Shown here piece after piece: positions 6,456 to 14,568 of a stretch of DNA of 64,000 nt (its first letter is position 1; the number at the start of each line of letters is the position of its first letter). Made by a program: the position numbers and the translations under genes. This stretch comes from M0027 sp021713415. Its GTDB lineage: Bacteria; Pseudomonadota; Gammaproteobacteria; Francisellales; Francisellaceae. Location: positions 1-64,000 of the forward strand of contig JAKJJQ010000014.1 of the NCBI GenBank assembly GCA_021713415.1, written 5' to 3'. The notes beneath the pieces were generated by a model. It was not told where the DNA came from and searched no databases. It was given only the letters and a program-made list of their open reading frames with translations.

Positions 6456-8288
6456 ATGTGGGCAATAATTGGATCTAGTGGTTTTGAGCATTTTGATGAA
6501 TTTGAAATAATTGAAGAATTATCACGTGAAACACCTTATGGCTTATGCTCAAATGGTTTGTATCGCATTAAATATCAGCAAAAAGAAGCATTATTTTTAT
6601 GTCGTACAGGCTATGAACAAAATATATTACCTTCACATATTAATTATAGAGCCAATATTTTTGCCTTAAAAAAATATGGTGCAACGGCTATTTTAGCTTT
6701 ATCGTCAGTTAGAAGTATTCAGCCAAGTATGAAACCTGGTGAGATGGTTATACCATATCAGTATATTGATCGCACAAAAGCGCTGCGACAGTGTACCTTT
6801 TGTGATGATAGTTTATTAGGCTATGTTTCTTTAAGTCAGCCAATTTCTGAAGAAATAGCAGAGATTCTAAAAGAAAAGCGCAATGACTTTTCATTTGATA
6901 TGCATTTTGGTGCAGTCTATGTTTGTATTGAAGGGCCACAGTTTCCAACGATGATCGAAGCACGTTGTTATCAGAGTATGGGTGGTAGTATCATTGGTAT
7001 GACTGCATTTCCTGAATACGCACTTGCGCGTGAAGCAGGGTTATTTTATCTACCATGTCATTTTGTGGTTGACTATGTGCAAACAAGTACAGAGCATCAT
7101 CCATTTGAGTCCGTATTACAAATTCGCTCAGAAAACCAATCAAAAGCATTAAATATGGTTAATTGGACATTAGACAATTTAGGTCAATATAGCCAAAAAG
7201 ATTGTAATAATGAGGGTTTGGCAGGTTCTTTAACAGCAACAGAAGAGATGTTATCACCCAATCAGCGAGCTTGGTTTAATGTAATTACTCAAAGTAATGT
7301 ACAAGTCGATGTTAAGGAAGAAGCACAAGAGAGTTTTGTTAGTGACTTTTATTATGGTACACAACCACTACCGAAAAAACTGGCAGATTTTCTTCGCTTT
7401 ATTAATAAGCATAAGGCAGGTAAAAAAGAATTAAGCCTAGAGGAAATACGTAAAAATGCTGATTCGCTAATTTTTTATGCAGATAAGGCACCAGAAGTTG
7501 CCTCAGTGAGAGAGTTTACAGTCAAAGTTGGTGAGCGGCAAGTTAAAGTAAGGCTATATCATCCTGATCCAAATCAATTATTACCCATTATGGTCTATGC
7601 GCATGGTGGTGGCTTTGTCTCAGGTAATTTAGATAGTTTTGACACGCCTTGTCGTCAATTGGCATTACATACCAATCGTGTCGTTATTTCAATTGACTAT
7701 CATTTAGCACCAGAGTACCCATTTCCAACTCAGATTGAAGATGTTGAAGCGGTCATTCACTGGACATACCATCATGCAGCAGATATTAAAGGCACAAATG
7801 ATGCTTTTGTTGTCATGGGAGATAGTGCAGGTGCTAATTTAATTACAATGGCTGTTTCAAGATTAAGAAAGAAAGAAGAATCAATTGACTTTGCAGCACA
7901 AGTGTTATTATATCCAACGGTTGATTTTTCTCATAAGACACACTCAATGAAGAAGTTTGCACATGGCTATCTACTAGAAGCAGATGGTGTCTTGTGGTAT
8001 AACAAATCTTATCTGCCAGAAGCAATGGATCCAAGATCACCTGAAATCTCACCATTGTATGTTGATAATCTCAATCAAATGCCATGCACATTTATAATGA
8101 CAGCAGGCTATGACCCATTGCGTGATGAAGGTTTAATTTATGCAGAAAAATTAAAATCATTAGGTGTTACAGTTAGGCATTACCATTTTGATAGTTTAAT
8201 TCATGGGTTTATTAATTTCAGTAAGTTAATACCACATGAAATGGAAGTTTTCTATAACAGAGTCGCAGCATTTACAAAACAATTGTAA
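6456..8288 (+). CDS. Fusion: MTA-phosphorylase-like domain + HSL-type alpha/beta hydrolase
   Basis: Residues ~1-240 follow the PNP/MTA phosphorylase fold: IIGSSGFEHF, LPSHINYRANIFALKKYGA, YVCIEGPQFPTMIEAR and GMTAFPEYALAREAGL. The phosphate-binding RHG...H of active MTA phosphorylases reads RTG...N, and the purine-binding TDYD region reads VDYVQT, so catalysis is doubtful. After a ~100-residue linker, residues ~345-610 form a hormone-sensitive-lipase-type esterase: HGGGFVSG oxyanion motif (His383), GDSAG (Ser457), DPLRDEG (Asp553) and HGF (His583), a complete triad. Separate parents are ~250 and ~310 residues. TAGGAG precedes the ATG. The acyl-CoA-binding protein follows 36 bases later. I do not know of a characterised protein with this architecture. 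Confidence 0.82.
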   Translation: MWAIIGSSGFEHFDEFEIIEELSRETPYGLCSNGLYRIKYQQKEALFLCRTGYEQNILPSHINYRANIFALKKYGATAILALSSVRSIQPSMKPGEMVIPYQYIDRTKALRQCTFCDDSLLGYVSLSQPISEEIAEILKEKRNDFSFDMHFGAVYVCIEGPQFPTMIEARCYQSMGGSIIGMTAFPEYALAREAGLFYLPCHFVVDYVQTSTEHHPFESVLQIRSENQSKALNMVNWTLDNLGQYSQKDCNNEGLAGSLTATEEMLSPNQRAWFNVITQSNVQVDVKEEAQESFVSDFYYGTQPLPKKLADFLRFINKHKAGKKELSLEEIRKNADSLIFYADKAPEVASVREFTVKVGERQVKVRLYHPDPNQLLPIMVYAHGGGFVSGNLDSFDTPCRQLALHTNRVVISIDYHLAPEYPFPTQIEDVEAVIHWTYHHAADIKGTNDAFVVMGDSAGANLITMAVSRLRKKEESIDFAAQVLLYPTVDFSHKTHSMKKFAHGYLLEADGVLWYNKSYLPEAMDPRSPEISPLYVDNLNQMPCTFIMTAGYDPLRDEGLIYAEKLKSLGVTVRHYHFDSLIHGFINFSKLIPHEMEVFYNRVAAFTKQL

Positions 8289-8324
8289 AATAGAAAAAAA
8301 TGGATAAAAGGAGGATAAAGTTAT

Positions 8325-8585
8325 ATGACTGAACTAGAGCAAGAATTTGAAGTGTTATTAGAGCGGATAAAAAATGAAGATATGGATTATCGCCCCAGTC
8401 AACAAGAAAAGCTAAAGCTTTATGGCTTATTTAAGCAGATTACTGAAGGTGATGTTCATGGAGAAAAACCATCGATGACAAAATTTGTTGAAAGGGCAAA
8501 ATATACTGCTTGGGAACGTTGTCAAGGCATGTCAAAGGATGATGCCATGAGAGCTTATATTGATGTTTTTAAAGCACACATATAA
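8325..8585 (+). CDS. Acyl-CoA-binding protein (ACBP family)
   Basis: This small cytosolic four-helix protein would bind long-chain acyl-CoA. Its 86 residues match the ACBP domain end to end: LYGLFKQITEGDVHGEKPSM at 33-52, then RAKYTAWERCQGMSKDDAM and AYIDVF. AAAGGAGG precedes the ATG. ACBPs are common in eukaryotes and found in only some bacteria. The position behind the esterase fusion suggests a shared acyl/lipid role, but that is inference. The next gene (minor pilin) starts inside its 3' end. Confidence 0.93.
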   Translation: MTELEQEFEVLLERIKNEDMDYRPSQQEKLKLYGLFKQITEGDVHGEKPSMTKFVERAKYTAWERCQGMSKDDAMRAYIDVFKAHI

Positions 8586-8790
8586 TCACTATATTGATAA
8601 CCAAAATGGATTTTCTCTGATAGAAGTACTCATTTCAATTTGTATTATTTCAATTGCTTTTATAGGGGTGATAAAAGCACAATTAATGACAATAGAGTCT
8701 TCTAATCAGATACAAAAATTAATTCTTAAACAGACAGAGAAAATAAATAAGATCGAGTTAGAATGGATTGAAGTTGATCAAAATAGCTAG
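8563..8790 (+). CDS. Minor type IV prepilin, PilV-like
   Basis: This short (75-residue) protein has a class III prepilin signal: NQNG followed by FSLIEVLISICIISIAFIGV, with cleavage after Gly and Glu at mature position 5. The hydrophobic stretch is the alpha-1 spine that packs in pili or type II pseudopili. The globular part is minimal, ~40 residues. The start (ATG 8563, or TTG 8560) lies within the end of the ACBP gene, and its end overlaps the next prepilin by 23 bases, so the pilin genes are tightly coupled. Confidence 0.75.
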   Translation: MFLKHTYNHYIDNQNGFSLIEVLISICIISIAFIGVIKAQLMTIESSNQIQKLILKQTEKINKIELEWIEVDQNS

Positions 8791-9673
8791 TGGTTTTAGT
8801 TTAATGGAACTTTTAATTGCAATGAGCCTTGGTGGTATTGTAATGGCATTTGCAATTCGAGATTATAGCTTATCTTCTTATCAGTACAATCAAGAAGTTA
8901 AATCATTAACCATCACTACAAACCAGTTAGCGGCATTAGACTTAATTACAAAGTCAATTGATAATGCAGGATTAGCTGGTCTTAGTAATCTTAATGCAAG
9001 TCGCTTTAAAGCAGTTATTCATTCATTAAATCCAGCTATAGGTAGGCCTGTAATTTATGTGCTATCAAAAACGAGCAAACAAACAATTGCTAATTTAGGT
9101 TTGAATAAGAAAGGTAGTGGTCAATATACAAATGATAGTGATGTATTAGTGATTAATTCAACATCAAATTTATCTTATATTACGTCCTCAAATTTACTTA
9201 AGGGTAATGATATGCTTTATCTACCTAAATATTTAAAGCTAAAACTTTCTGATACACTAGTAATTGCAACTGTAAATCGTTTTTATTATTTTGATATTAA
9301 AGTGATTGAAAATGATCGCAATCAAATGCAGCGTGTTTATTTAACAAATCCATTAGCAGAGGCAATACCAAAAAACAGTATTGTATCTAAGCTAAATGAA
9401 ACAATATTTTATATTGGTAAAAGTAATCACAAAGATGCTAAAAATCAGAAAATTAATTCATTATATGTCAAATTAAATAATCGGCGTTATGAAGTAATGC
9501 CCAATATTGATTCATTAAAGATAGTTGGTTTAGTAGAGCAAGAAGGACATATTATAAATAAAAAGCCAGCAACCATTACAAATTGGCATCATTTAAAAGG
9601 GCTTAAGTTACAACTTGGTAGTAAAACACATCTTATTGATAGAGTCATTGCAGTTCAAAGGTATCAAGCGTGA
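8768..9673 (+). CDS. Minor type IV prepilin, PilW-like
   Basis: The 301-residue protein begins with a prepilin leader (ASG then FSLMELLIAMSLGGIVMAF; Glu at mature position 5), followed by a long globular domain of the size expected for PilW. Within it, QLAALDLITKSIDNAGLAG resembles the region after the pilin helix in PilW proteins (R..GY.G). The start is TTG at 8768, inside the preceding gene; the stop overlaps the GTG start of the next gene by 4 bases. It probably primes assembly of a type IV pilus together with its neighbours. Confidence 0.78.
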   Translation: MKLIKIASGFSLMELLIAMSLGGIVMAFAIRDYSLSSYQYNQEVKSLTITTNQLAALDLITKSIDNAGLAGLSNLNASRFKAVIHSLNPAIGRPVIYVLSKTSKQTIANLGLNKKGSGQYTNDSDVLVINSTSNLSYITSSNLLKGNDMLYLPKYLKLKLSDTLVIATVNRFYYFDIKVIENDRNQMQRVYLTNPLAEAIPKNSIVSKLNETIFYIGKSNHKDAKNQKINSLYVKLNNRRYEVMPNIDSLKIVGLVEQEGHIINKKPATITNWHHLKGLKLQLGSKTHLIDRVIAVQRYQA

Positions 9674-11175
9674 TTAAAAAACATGGGTTTGAAGGTGGTG
9701 TGCTTGTTGGTATTTTGATGATTACGATTGTAATGAGTCTTTTTGCTTTAACCTTTGCTTATATTATTAATGAAAAAATAAATATTATTAATACGTTTAA
9801 TCAAGCCAATAAATTAAGAGTTACTGGCTTTAAGCAACTAGAGCAGGCACAACAATATATAGCTTCATCACCTTTGGAGTTAATAAGGCAAAAATCAGTA
9901 AAGAAAGTATTTCACTATCCAATGTGGTTAGGAGATTATCAAATTATGGCGTTATTTAGCCAAAATGATAATATTGATAATTACCATGGCAGCTTATATC
10001 AAGTCTTTAAATTACAGTCTAATGTTTATGATAAAGGTGATAATCATAGTACGCTTTCCTATCAGAGTTATTATTGGGATATTCTATCATTTGATCAACT
10101 TGCTAATGACTCTAATAAATTGATACATAAAGTCATTCAGCCGCCAGTGGTAAATTTTATAAGGCTTTCTAATTTCCAGCAACAATCTTATATGGCTTTA
10201 ATTAATCATTTTAAAAATAATGTTTATCAGGTGTCAGTAGATGGAAACTATTTATTATTATCCAAAGGCAATACTAGAAAAGCTGATAGTATTCGTATTG
10301 ATTTAGGATTTAATTGTAAAGATAAGCAAGGTAAAAATAATTGTACTGTAGTGGATGGTTGGATTTATAAAAATAATAATTACAATTATATTCTAATGGT
10401 AAAAAATGATACTCATTTAATAGCATGGGAATGTCCTTATTCAGATTTAAGTAATATTAATAATCATCAGCAATTGTTAATTAATTTGTTGGATGACGAG
10501 CATAGCCAGTCTCAATTCTCTTATCCAGTATTATTGTTAAATCAAGAAAAGCAACAAGTTATCTTATCTCAAGTACACAGTAAAAATGGACTTAAATGGT
10601 TAATCTTGCCACTAGATAATAGTAATCATATGCGTAAGATAACGATTGATAAAATTGGCAAAGCAATAAATATGTTTGCAATTTCAGCAAGCTTAAACTT
10701 ACAAACAAGCGGTATTTTTATTTACGATAATAAGCATGTACTTTGGTATTTAAATCAATCATTAAAGCCTATAAAAATTCTACATAATAATGCAACTAAT
10801 CATTTAGTTAATGTATCGGTAATTGCTGATGATGACCAATATTGGCTGTTTGTTTTTTATGCCGATAAAATTGATATCTTTATTTTAGATGATCAATTTA
10901 AACTTAAAAAGAAAGTATTATCTAAACAGATCCATTTTAAAATTATCAATGCAACCGCTCGTTATGGCTCAGTTTGGTTATTAAGTGCGCTAAGAGAATT
11001 AACAGTTTATAACTGGGGTGATTTAGGTAAAAAGTTATCAGAAATTAAAGCTGATCAGTGTCTTTTTAATACATTTTCAAACTTTAAGCTTTTATGCAAC
11101 AATACAGAAGTTAAAATAAATGATATAGTACACCCATACCAAAGACAGGCTTTGAAGGAAGTTCTGCCTTTTTAA
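9670..11175 (+). CDS. PilX-like minor pilin with a large novel C-terminal domain
   Basis: The N-terminus (HGFEGGVLVGILMITIVMSL) looks like a PilX/GspK-type prepilin: a leader ending in Gly, then a hydrophobic spine without the Glu5 present in PilV and PilW here. PilX proteins are normally under 200 residues; this one is 501. The last ~330 residues are not recognisable to me. They contain repeating short beta-like segments (YNYILMVKNDTHLIAWE, SGIFIYDNKHVLWYL, YGSVWLLSA), which would suit a beta-propeller. Start is GTG, overlapping the previous stop. A typical minor-pilin operon also has PilY1, a propeller adhesin, and PilE; neither is present, so the C-terminus may take over a tip role. Confidence 0.6.
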   Translation: MIKKHGFEGGVLVGILMITIVMSLFALTFAYIINEKINIINTFNQANKLRVTGFKQLEQAQQYIASSPLELIRQKSVKKVFHYPMWLGDYQIMALFSQNDNIDNYHGSLYQVFKLQSNVYDKGDNHSTLSYQSYYWDILSFDQLANDSNKLIHKVIQPPVVNFIRLSNFQQQSYMALINHFKNNVYQVSVDGNYLLLSKGNTRKADSIRIDLGFNCKDKQGKNNCTVVDGWIYKNNNYNYILMVKNDTHLIAWECPYSDLSNINNHQQLLINLLDDEHSQSQFSYPVLLLNQEKQQVILSQVHSKNGLKWLILPLDNSNHMRKITIDKIGKAINMFAISASLNLQTSGIFIYDNKHVLWYLNQSLKPIKILHNNATNHLVNVSVIADDDQYWLFVFYADKIDIFILDDQFKLKKKVLSKQIHFKIINATARYGSVWLLSALRELTVYNWGDLGKKLSEIKADQCLFNTFSNFKLLCNNTEVKINDIVHPYQRQALKEVLPF

Positions 11176-11218
11176 TCATCATTAGAGAAAAAAGATAGAG
11201 TTTTAAGTTGAGTAGCAA

Positions 11219-12004
11219 ATGAAAATTGCTTGTGCGTTAGAGTATTTAGGTAAACATTATCATGGTTGGCAGAGACAAAGTCATTGTTTAAGTGTCCAGG
11301 AAAAAATAGAAAATGCTTTAAGCTTTGTCGCAGATGAGCCAATTGAGGTTATATGCGCAGGTAGAACAGATCAAGGTGTCCATGCAAGCTATCAGGTAAT
11401 TCATTTTCAAACTAATAATAAGCGCTCTAATCAAGCTTGGGTTAAAGGGGCAAATGCGCGATTACCAAAAGATATTAAATTACTTTGGGCAAATGAAGTG
11501 ATTGATTCCTTTCATGCCAGATTCTCAGCAAAGTGGCGAACTTATCGATATGTTATTTATAGAAGAGCTACATCTTCGGCAATATTAGATGATTTAGTAA
11601 CTTGGGTGAAAGAGCCATTGGATATTCAAGCAATGAAAGTGGCAATGCAAGATTTATTAGGTGAACAGGATTTTTCATCTTTCCGTGCAGCAGAGTGCCA
11701 GTCACATAGTAGTTATCGAAATATTATCGATGTTCAATTAACCGAGATTGGGAATTTTCTTGTTTTTGAAATTAAAGGCAATGCATTTTTGCATCATATG
11801 GTTAGAAATATTGTTGGTACTTTATTAGAGATTGGATTACAAAAAAGAGATACTAGTTGGATAAAAGAATTACTCCTATTGAAAGATCGTAAATGTGCCG
11901 GTAAAACAGCACCATCAAATGGCCTTTATTTGGTTGATGTTGGCTATGATGAAGAATATTCTCTGCCAAAACTTGCTTTAGGACCTGATTTTTTGCATGC
12001 TTAA
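11219..12004 (+). CDS. truA: tRNA pseudouridine(38-40) synthase TruA
   Basis: It isomerises uridines 38-40 in the anticodon arm of tRNAs. YLGKHYHGWQRQ at the N-terminus and CAGRTDQGVHA (with the catalytic Asp) are the family signatures; FSAKWRTYRY and FLHHMVRN.VGTL.EIG in the C-terminal half complete the match. Its 261 residues are the normal length. In many gammaproteobacteria truA lies near pilus (fimV) genes, and here it follows the minor pilins by 43 bases. Confidence 0.95.
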   Translation: MKIACALEYLGKHYHGWQRQSHCLSVQEKIENALSFVADEPIEVICAGRTDQGVHASYQVIHFQTNNKRSNQAWVKGANARLPKDIKLLWANEVIDSFHARFSAKWRTYRYVIYRRATSSAILDDLVTWVKEPLDIQAMKVAMQDLLGEQDFSSFRAAECQSHSSYRNIIDVQLTEIGNFLVFEIKGNAFLHHMVRNIVGTLLEIGLQKRDTSWIKELLLLKDRKCAGKTAPSNGLYLVDVGYDEEYSLPKLALGPDFLHA

Positions 12005-12048
12005 AGTAAGCTAGAGAAATAGGTCTATGATTGAATATAGGATAGGTT

Positions 12049-12393
12049 ATGAGTGAAGCATACCAGGCAGTTTTAGAAGAGTTAAATGAATATTTAGCGA
12101 CTACTTATGGAAGTCATACCCATACAAAAGGTGATAAAACATTTAAGCAAATTGAGCATATTAAACTTGATCCAAAACTTAAGGAGATGATTGCTTTATC
12201 ATTGGGTATTGCAGTTCACTGTGATGGTTGTATTGGATCACATACAGAAAACTTGAAACGTTTAGGATTAAGTCGTGATGAATTATTAGCAGTTTTAGGT
12301 ATGGCTGTGTATATTGGGGGTGGTGCATCTTTAATGTATGCTGCAGATGCATTAATAGCCTATGGTAATGAAAATATAGAAAAAGAGTCTTAA
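12049..12393 (+). CDS. AhpD-like / carboxymuconolactone decarboxylase family protein
   Basis: This is a 114-residue helical protein. KEMIALSLGIAVHCDGCIGSHT carries the CxxC...H signature (Cys58, Cys61, His65) of the AhpD-type alkylhydroperoxidase core, followed by GLSRDELLAVLGMAVYIGGG. Such proteins act as small thiol peroxidases or reductase partners, though many have unknown roles. It lies 3 bases ahead of the response regulator gene, so they are likely co-transcribed. Confidence 0.88.
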   Translation: MSEAYQAVLEELNEYLATTYGSHTHTKGDKTFKQIEHIKLDPKLKEMIALSLGIAVHCDGCIGSHTENLKRLGLSRDELLAVLGMAVYIGGGASLMYAADALIAYGNENIEKES

Positions 12394-12396
12394 GTT

Positions 12397-13056
12397 ATGA
12401 GATTATTGGTTGTTGAGGATGACCTTATTTTAGGTGATGGTATTTGTGAAGGCTTAAAACAAGCCAATTATACGGTTGATTGGATTCAAGATGGCGCCCA
12501 AGTTGTACCAGCAGTTGAAGTGGAATCTTTTGATGCAATTATTTTGGATATTGGCCTACCTAATATAAATGGTATTGAAGTTTTATCAAGATTAAGAAAA
12601 AAAGGCTTTAAAATCCCAGTAATTTTATTAACAGCACGTGACACAGTAGAAGATCGAGTTGGTGGTTTAGATGCTGGTGCTGATGATTATTTAACAAAAC
12701 CTTTTGCAATCTCAGAATTATTAGCAAGATTAAGAGCATTAGTTAGACGATCATCAGGGCGTGCAGATCCAGTTATTCGCCATTTAGATATAGAGTTAAA
12801 CCCAGCTAATTATGAGGTATTGAAAAACAAACAAGTCGTAGAGTTATCAAGACGAGAGTTTGCGGTATTAAATTATTTATTACAAAATATTGGGCGAGTA
12901 TTAACACGGGAGCAGTTAACAGAAAGTCTTTATGGTTGGGGTGAAGAAGTTGATTCAAATGCAATTGAAGTGCATATTCATCATTTACGTAAGAAATTCG
13001 GTAGCCAGTTGATTAAAACAGTTCGAGGGGTTGGTTATATCATCAATAAAGAATAA
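12397..13056 (+). CDS. OmpR/PhoB-family response regulator, QseB/PmrA-like
   Basis: The 219-residue regulator has a receiver domain (acidic pair E7-D8-D9, phospho-acceptor Asp51 in ILDIGLP, conserved LTAR and LTKPF) and a C-terminal winged helix (ELSRREFAVLNYLLQN..RVLTREQL, then SNAIEVHIHHLRKKFG and IKTVRGVGY). The sequence is closest in feel to QseB/PmrA. No histidine kinase gene adjoins it: an AhpD-like gene precedes and an MFS transporter follows. Francisella likewise carries an orphan PmrA/QseB regulator acting on virulence genes, so the partner is probably elsewhere. Confidence 0.92.
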   Translation: MRLLVVEDDLILGDGICEGLKQANYTVDWIQDGAQVVPAVEVESFDAIILDIGLPNINGIEVLSRLRKKGFKIPVILLTARDTVEDRVGGLDAGADDYLTKPFAISELLARLRALVRRSSGRADPVIRHLDIELNPANYEVLKNKQVVELSRREFAVLNYLLQNIGRVLTREQLTESLYGWGEEVDSNAIEVHIHHLRKKFGSQLIKTVRGVGYIINKE

Positions 13057-13105
13057 TTTCATCTACACTTAAAGATATTGTAGCTATTTAGTAGGATATA
13101 TTTAA

Positions 13106-14416
13106 GTGAAGTTGAAATATGAACAACTCGGATATAAAAAAAGATTACTCTTAGGTAGTTTATTTTTTACCTTAGCTGGTGTGTTTTTTCTTTATGAATA
13201 TTTTCTAAGAACATCATTTGGTTCAATGGAGATATTATTTAGAAAAGATTTAGCTATCAATGCAAGTTCAGTCAGTTTAATTTCATCTGCATATTATCTA
13301 GCTTATGCAATTATGCAAATACCGGTTGGCTTTTTAGTCGATCGTTTTGGCGTTAGAAGAGTTGGTGCTGTCGCAATTATTATTTGTTCTGTTGGTTGTT
13401 TTTTATTTAGCTTATCAGATAGTTTTACAACGGCTTGGTGGGGGCGCTTTGCAATTGGCTTTGGTTCTGCATTTGCTTTTGTCATGATGTTAAAGATCGC
13501 CCTTGATTGGTTTCCACATCGTATTTTTGGTGCCATGGCAGGTATGACTCAATTACTAGGTTCGATTGGTCCAATTTTAGCTGGAGCGCCTTTTGCTTAT
13601 TTATTAACAACAATGGATAATGACTGGCGTGTGATTTTCCACTTTATTGCTTTAGCTGGTGTTATTTTAGGTGTTATTTTTATTCTATTTGTTCGAGATA
13701 GTACAAAGGTTGATACTATTAAGCAAATACAGCGTGATAAAACTACCAATAAGAAGGCATCTGTTTTTAAACAAGTAAAATTACTATTATCGTACCGTCA
13801 GTTATGGATTGTCGCAGCCTATGTATTTTTTAGTTACGCATCCATTGAGCTATTAGGTTCATTATTTGGTGCAAGCTTAATGATCCATCATGGTTATTCT
13901 CGTGAAGCTGCAACGGGTATGGTATCTTTACTTTGGGTTGGGTTAGCGCTTGGTAGTCCAGCAGTAGGGTTGTTATCTGATTTAATTAAACGCCGTAAAA
14001 TTGTCCTTACAGTTTGTTCTTTAGTAGGATTAATTGCCATTACTTTAATTTTATGGGTGCCTTATTTAAATGCCTTTTTATATAGTGTACTATTTTTTGT
14101 AATTGGCTTAGCTACTTCATCTCAATCATTATCATTTACAGTTGTTGTGGAGCGTGTACCTAAATCTCTTGAAGCGACTGCTATGGGTGTCAATAATATG
14201 TTTGTTTTATTAGGTGCAATGGTGATTCAAATCATTGGTGGTTATTTATTACAATATTTTTGGCTGGGTAAAAAAACGGCTGATAATGTACCTATCTATT
14301 CTTTACAAGGATATACTTATGCAATTAGCATATCTATTGTCTTTTTCCTTATTTCATTGATTATTAGTATCTTTATGATTAAGGAAACCTATTGTAAAAG
14401 AATTGATAAGGCATAA
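13106..14416 (+). CDS. MFS transporter, Pht/Fpt-like
   Basis: This 436-residue major facilitator permease has about 12 hydrophobic segments. YEYFLRTSFGSM in helix 1, then the loop motif GFLVDRFGVRR and DWRVIF..IA between the halves are typical of the branch containing Legionella phagosomal transporters (Pht) and Francisella Fpt proteins, which carry amino acids or nucleosides. The substrate cannot be read from sequence. The start is GTG, with AGGA about 10 bases upstream. It stands 49 bases after the response regulator and may be its operon partner. Confidence 0.8.
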   Translation: MKLKYEQLGYKKRLLLGSLFFTLAGVFFLYEYFLRTSFGSMEILFRKDLAINASSVSLISSAYYLAYAIMQIPVGFLVDRFGVRRVGAVAIIICSVGCFLFSLSDSFTTAWWGRFAIGFGSAFAFVMMLKIALDWFPHRIFGAMAGMTQLLGSIGPILAGAPFAYLLTTMDNDWRVIFHFIALAGVILGVIFILFVRDSTKVDTIKQIQRDKTTNKKASVFKQVKLLLSYRQLWIVAAYVFFSYASIELLGSLFGASLMIHHGYSREAATGMVSLLWVGLALGSPAVGLLSDLIKRRKIVLTVCSLVGLIAITLILWVPYLNAFLYSVLFFVIGLATSSQSLSFTVVVERVPKSLEATAMGVNNMFVLLGAMVIQIIGGYLLQYFWLGKKTADNVPIYSLQGYTYAISISIVFFLISLIISIFMIKETYCKRIDKA

Positions 14417-14457
14417 TAAAATCAATAGTAAATTGAAATTAATTGTTTTATGACAAT

Positions 14458-14470
14458 GCTAGTAGCTAGC
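14458..14470. promoter_or_regulatory. Inverted repeat upstream of the inositol operon
   Basis: GCTAG-TAG-CTAGC is a perfect dyad followed by TTAATTTTTT. It could be a weak terminator for the MFS gene ending at 14416 or an operator for the inositol operon. The stem is only 5 bp, so neither role is secure. Confidence 0.3.
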
Positions 14471-14505
14471 TTAATTTTTTCAAGATTATTTTCATATAAC
14501 AAGAT

Positions 14506-14535
14506 TTGAAATTTAGCAAATTTATATAGTATATT
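14506..14535 (+). promoter_or_regulatory. Probable promoter of the inositol operon
   Basis: TTGAAA (14506-14511) and TATATT (14530-14535), 18 bases apart, form a plausible sigma-70 promoter ~35 bases before the transporter start. An inverted repeat AAATTT-agc-AAATTT (14509-14523) overlaps the -35 and spacer, a suitable place for a repressor. AAAGGA before the ATG at 14569 serves as ribosome site. Confidence 0.45.
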
Positions 14536-14568
14536 CATAATAAGCAAAGTGAAAGGATCTCTGGCTAT

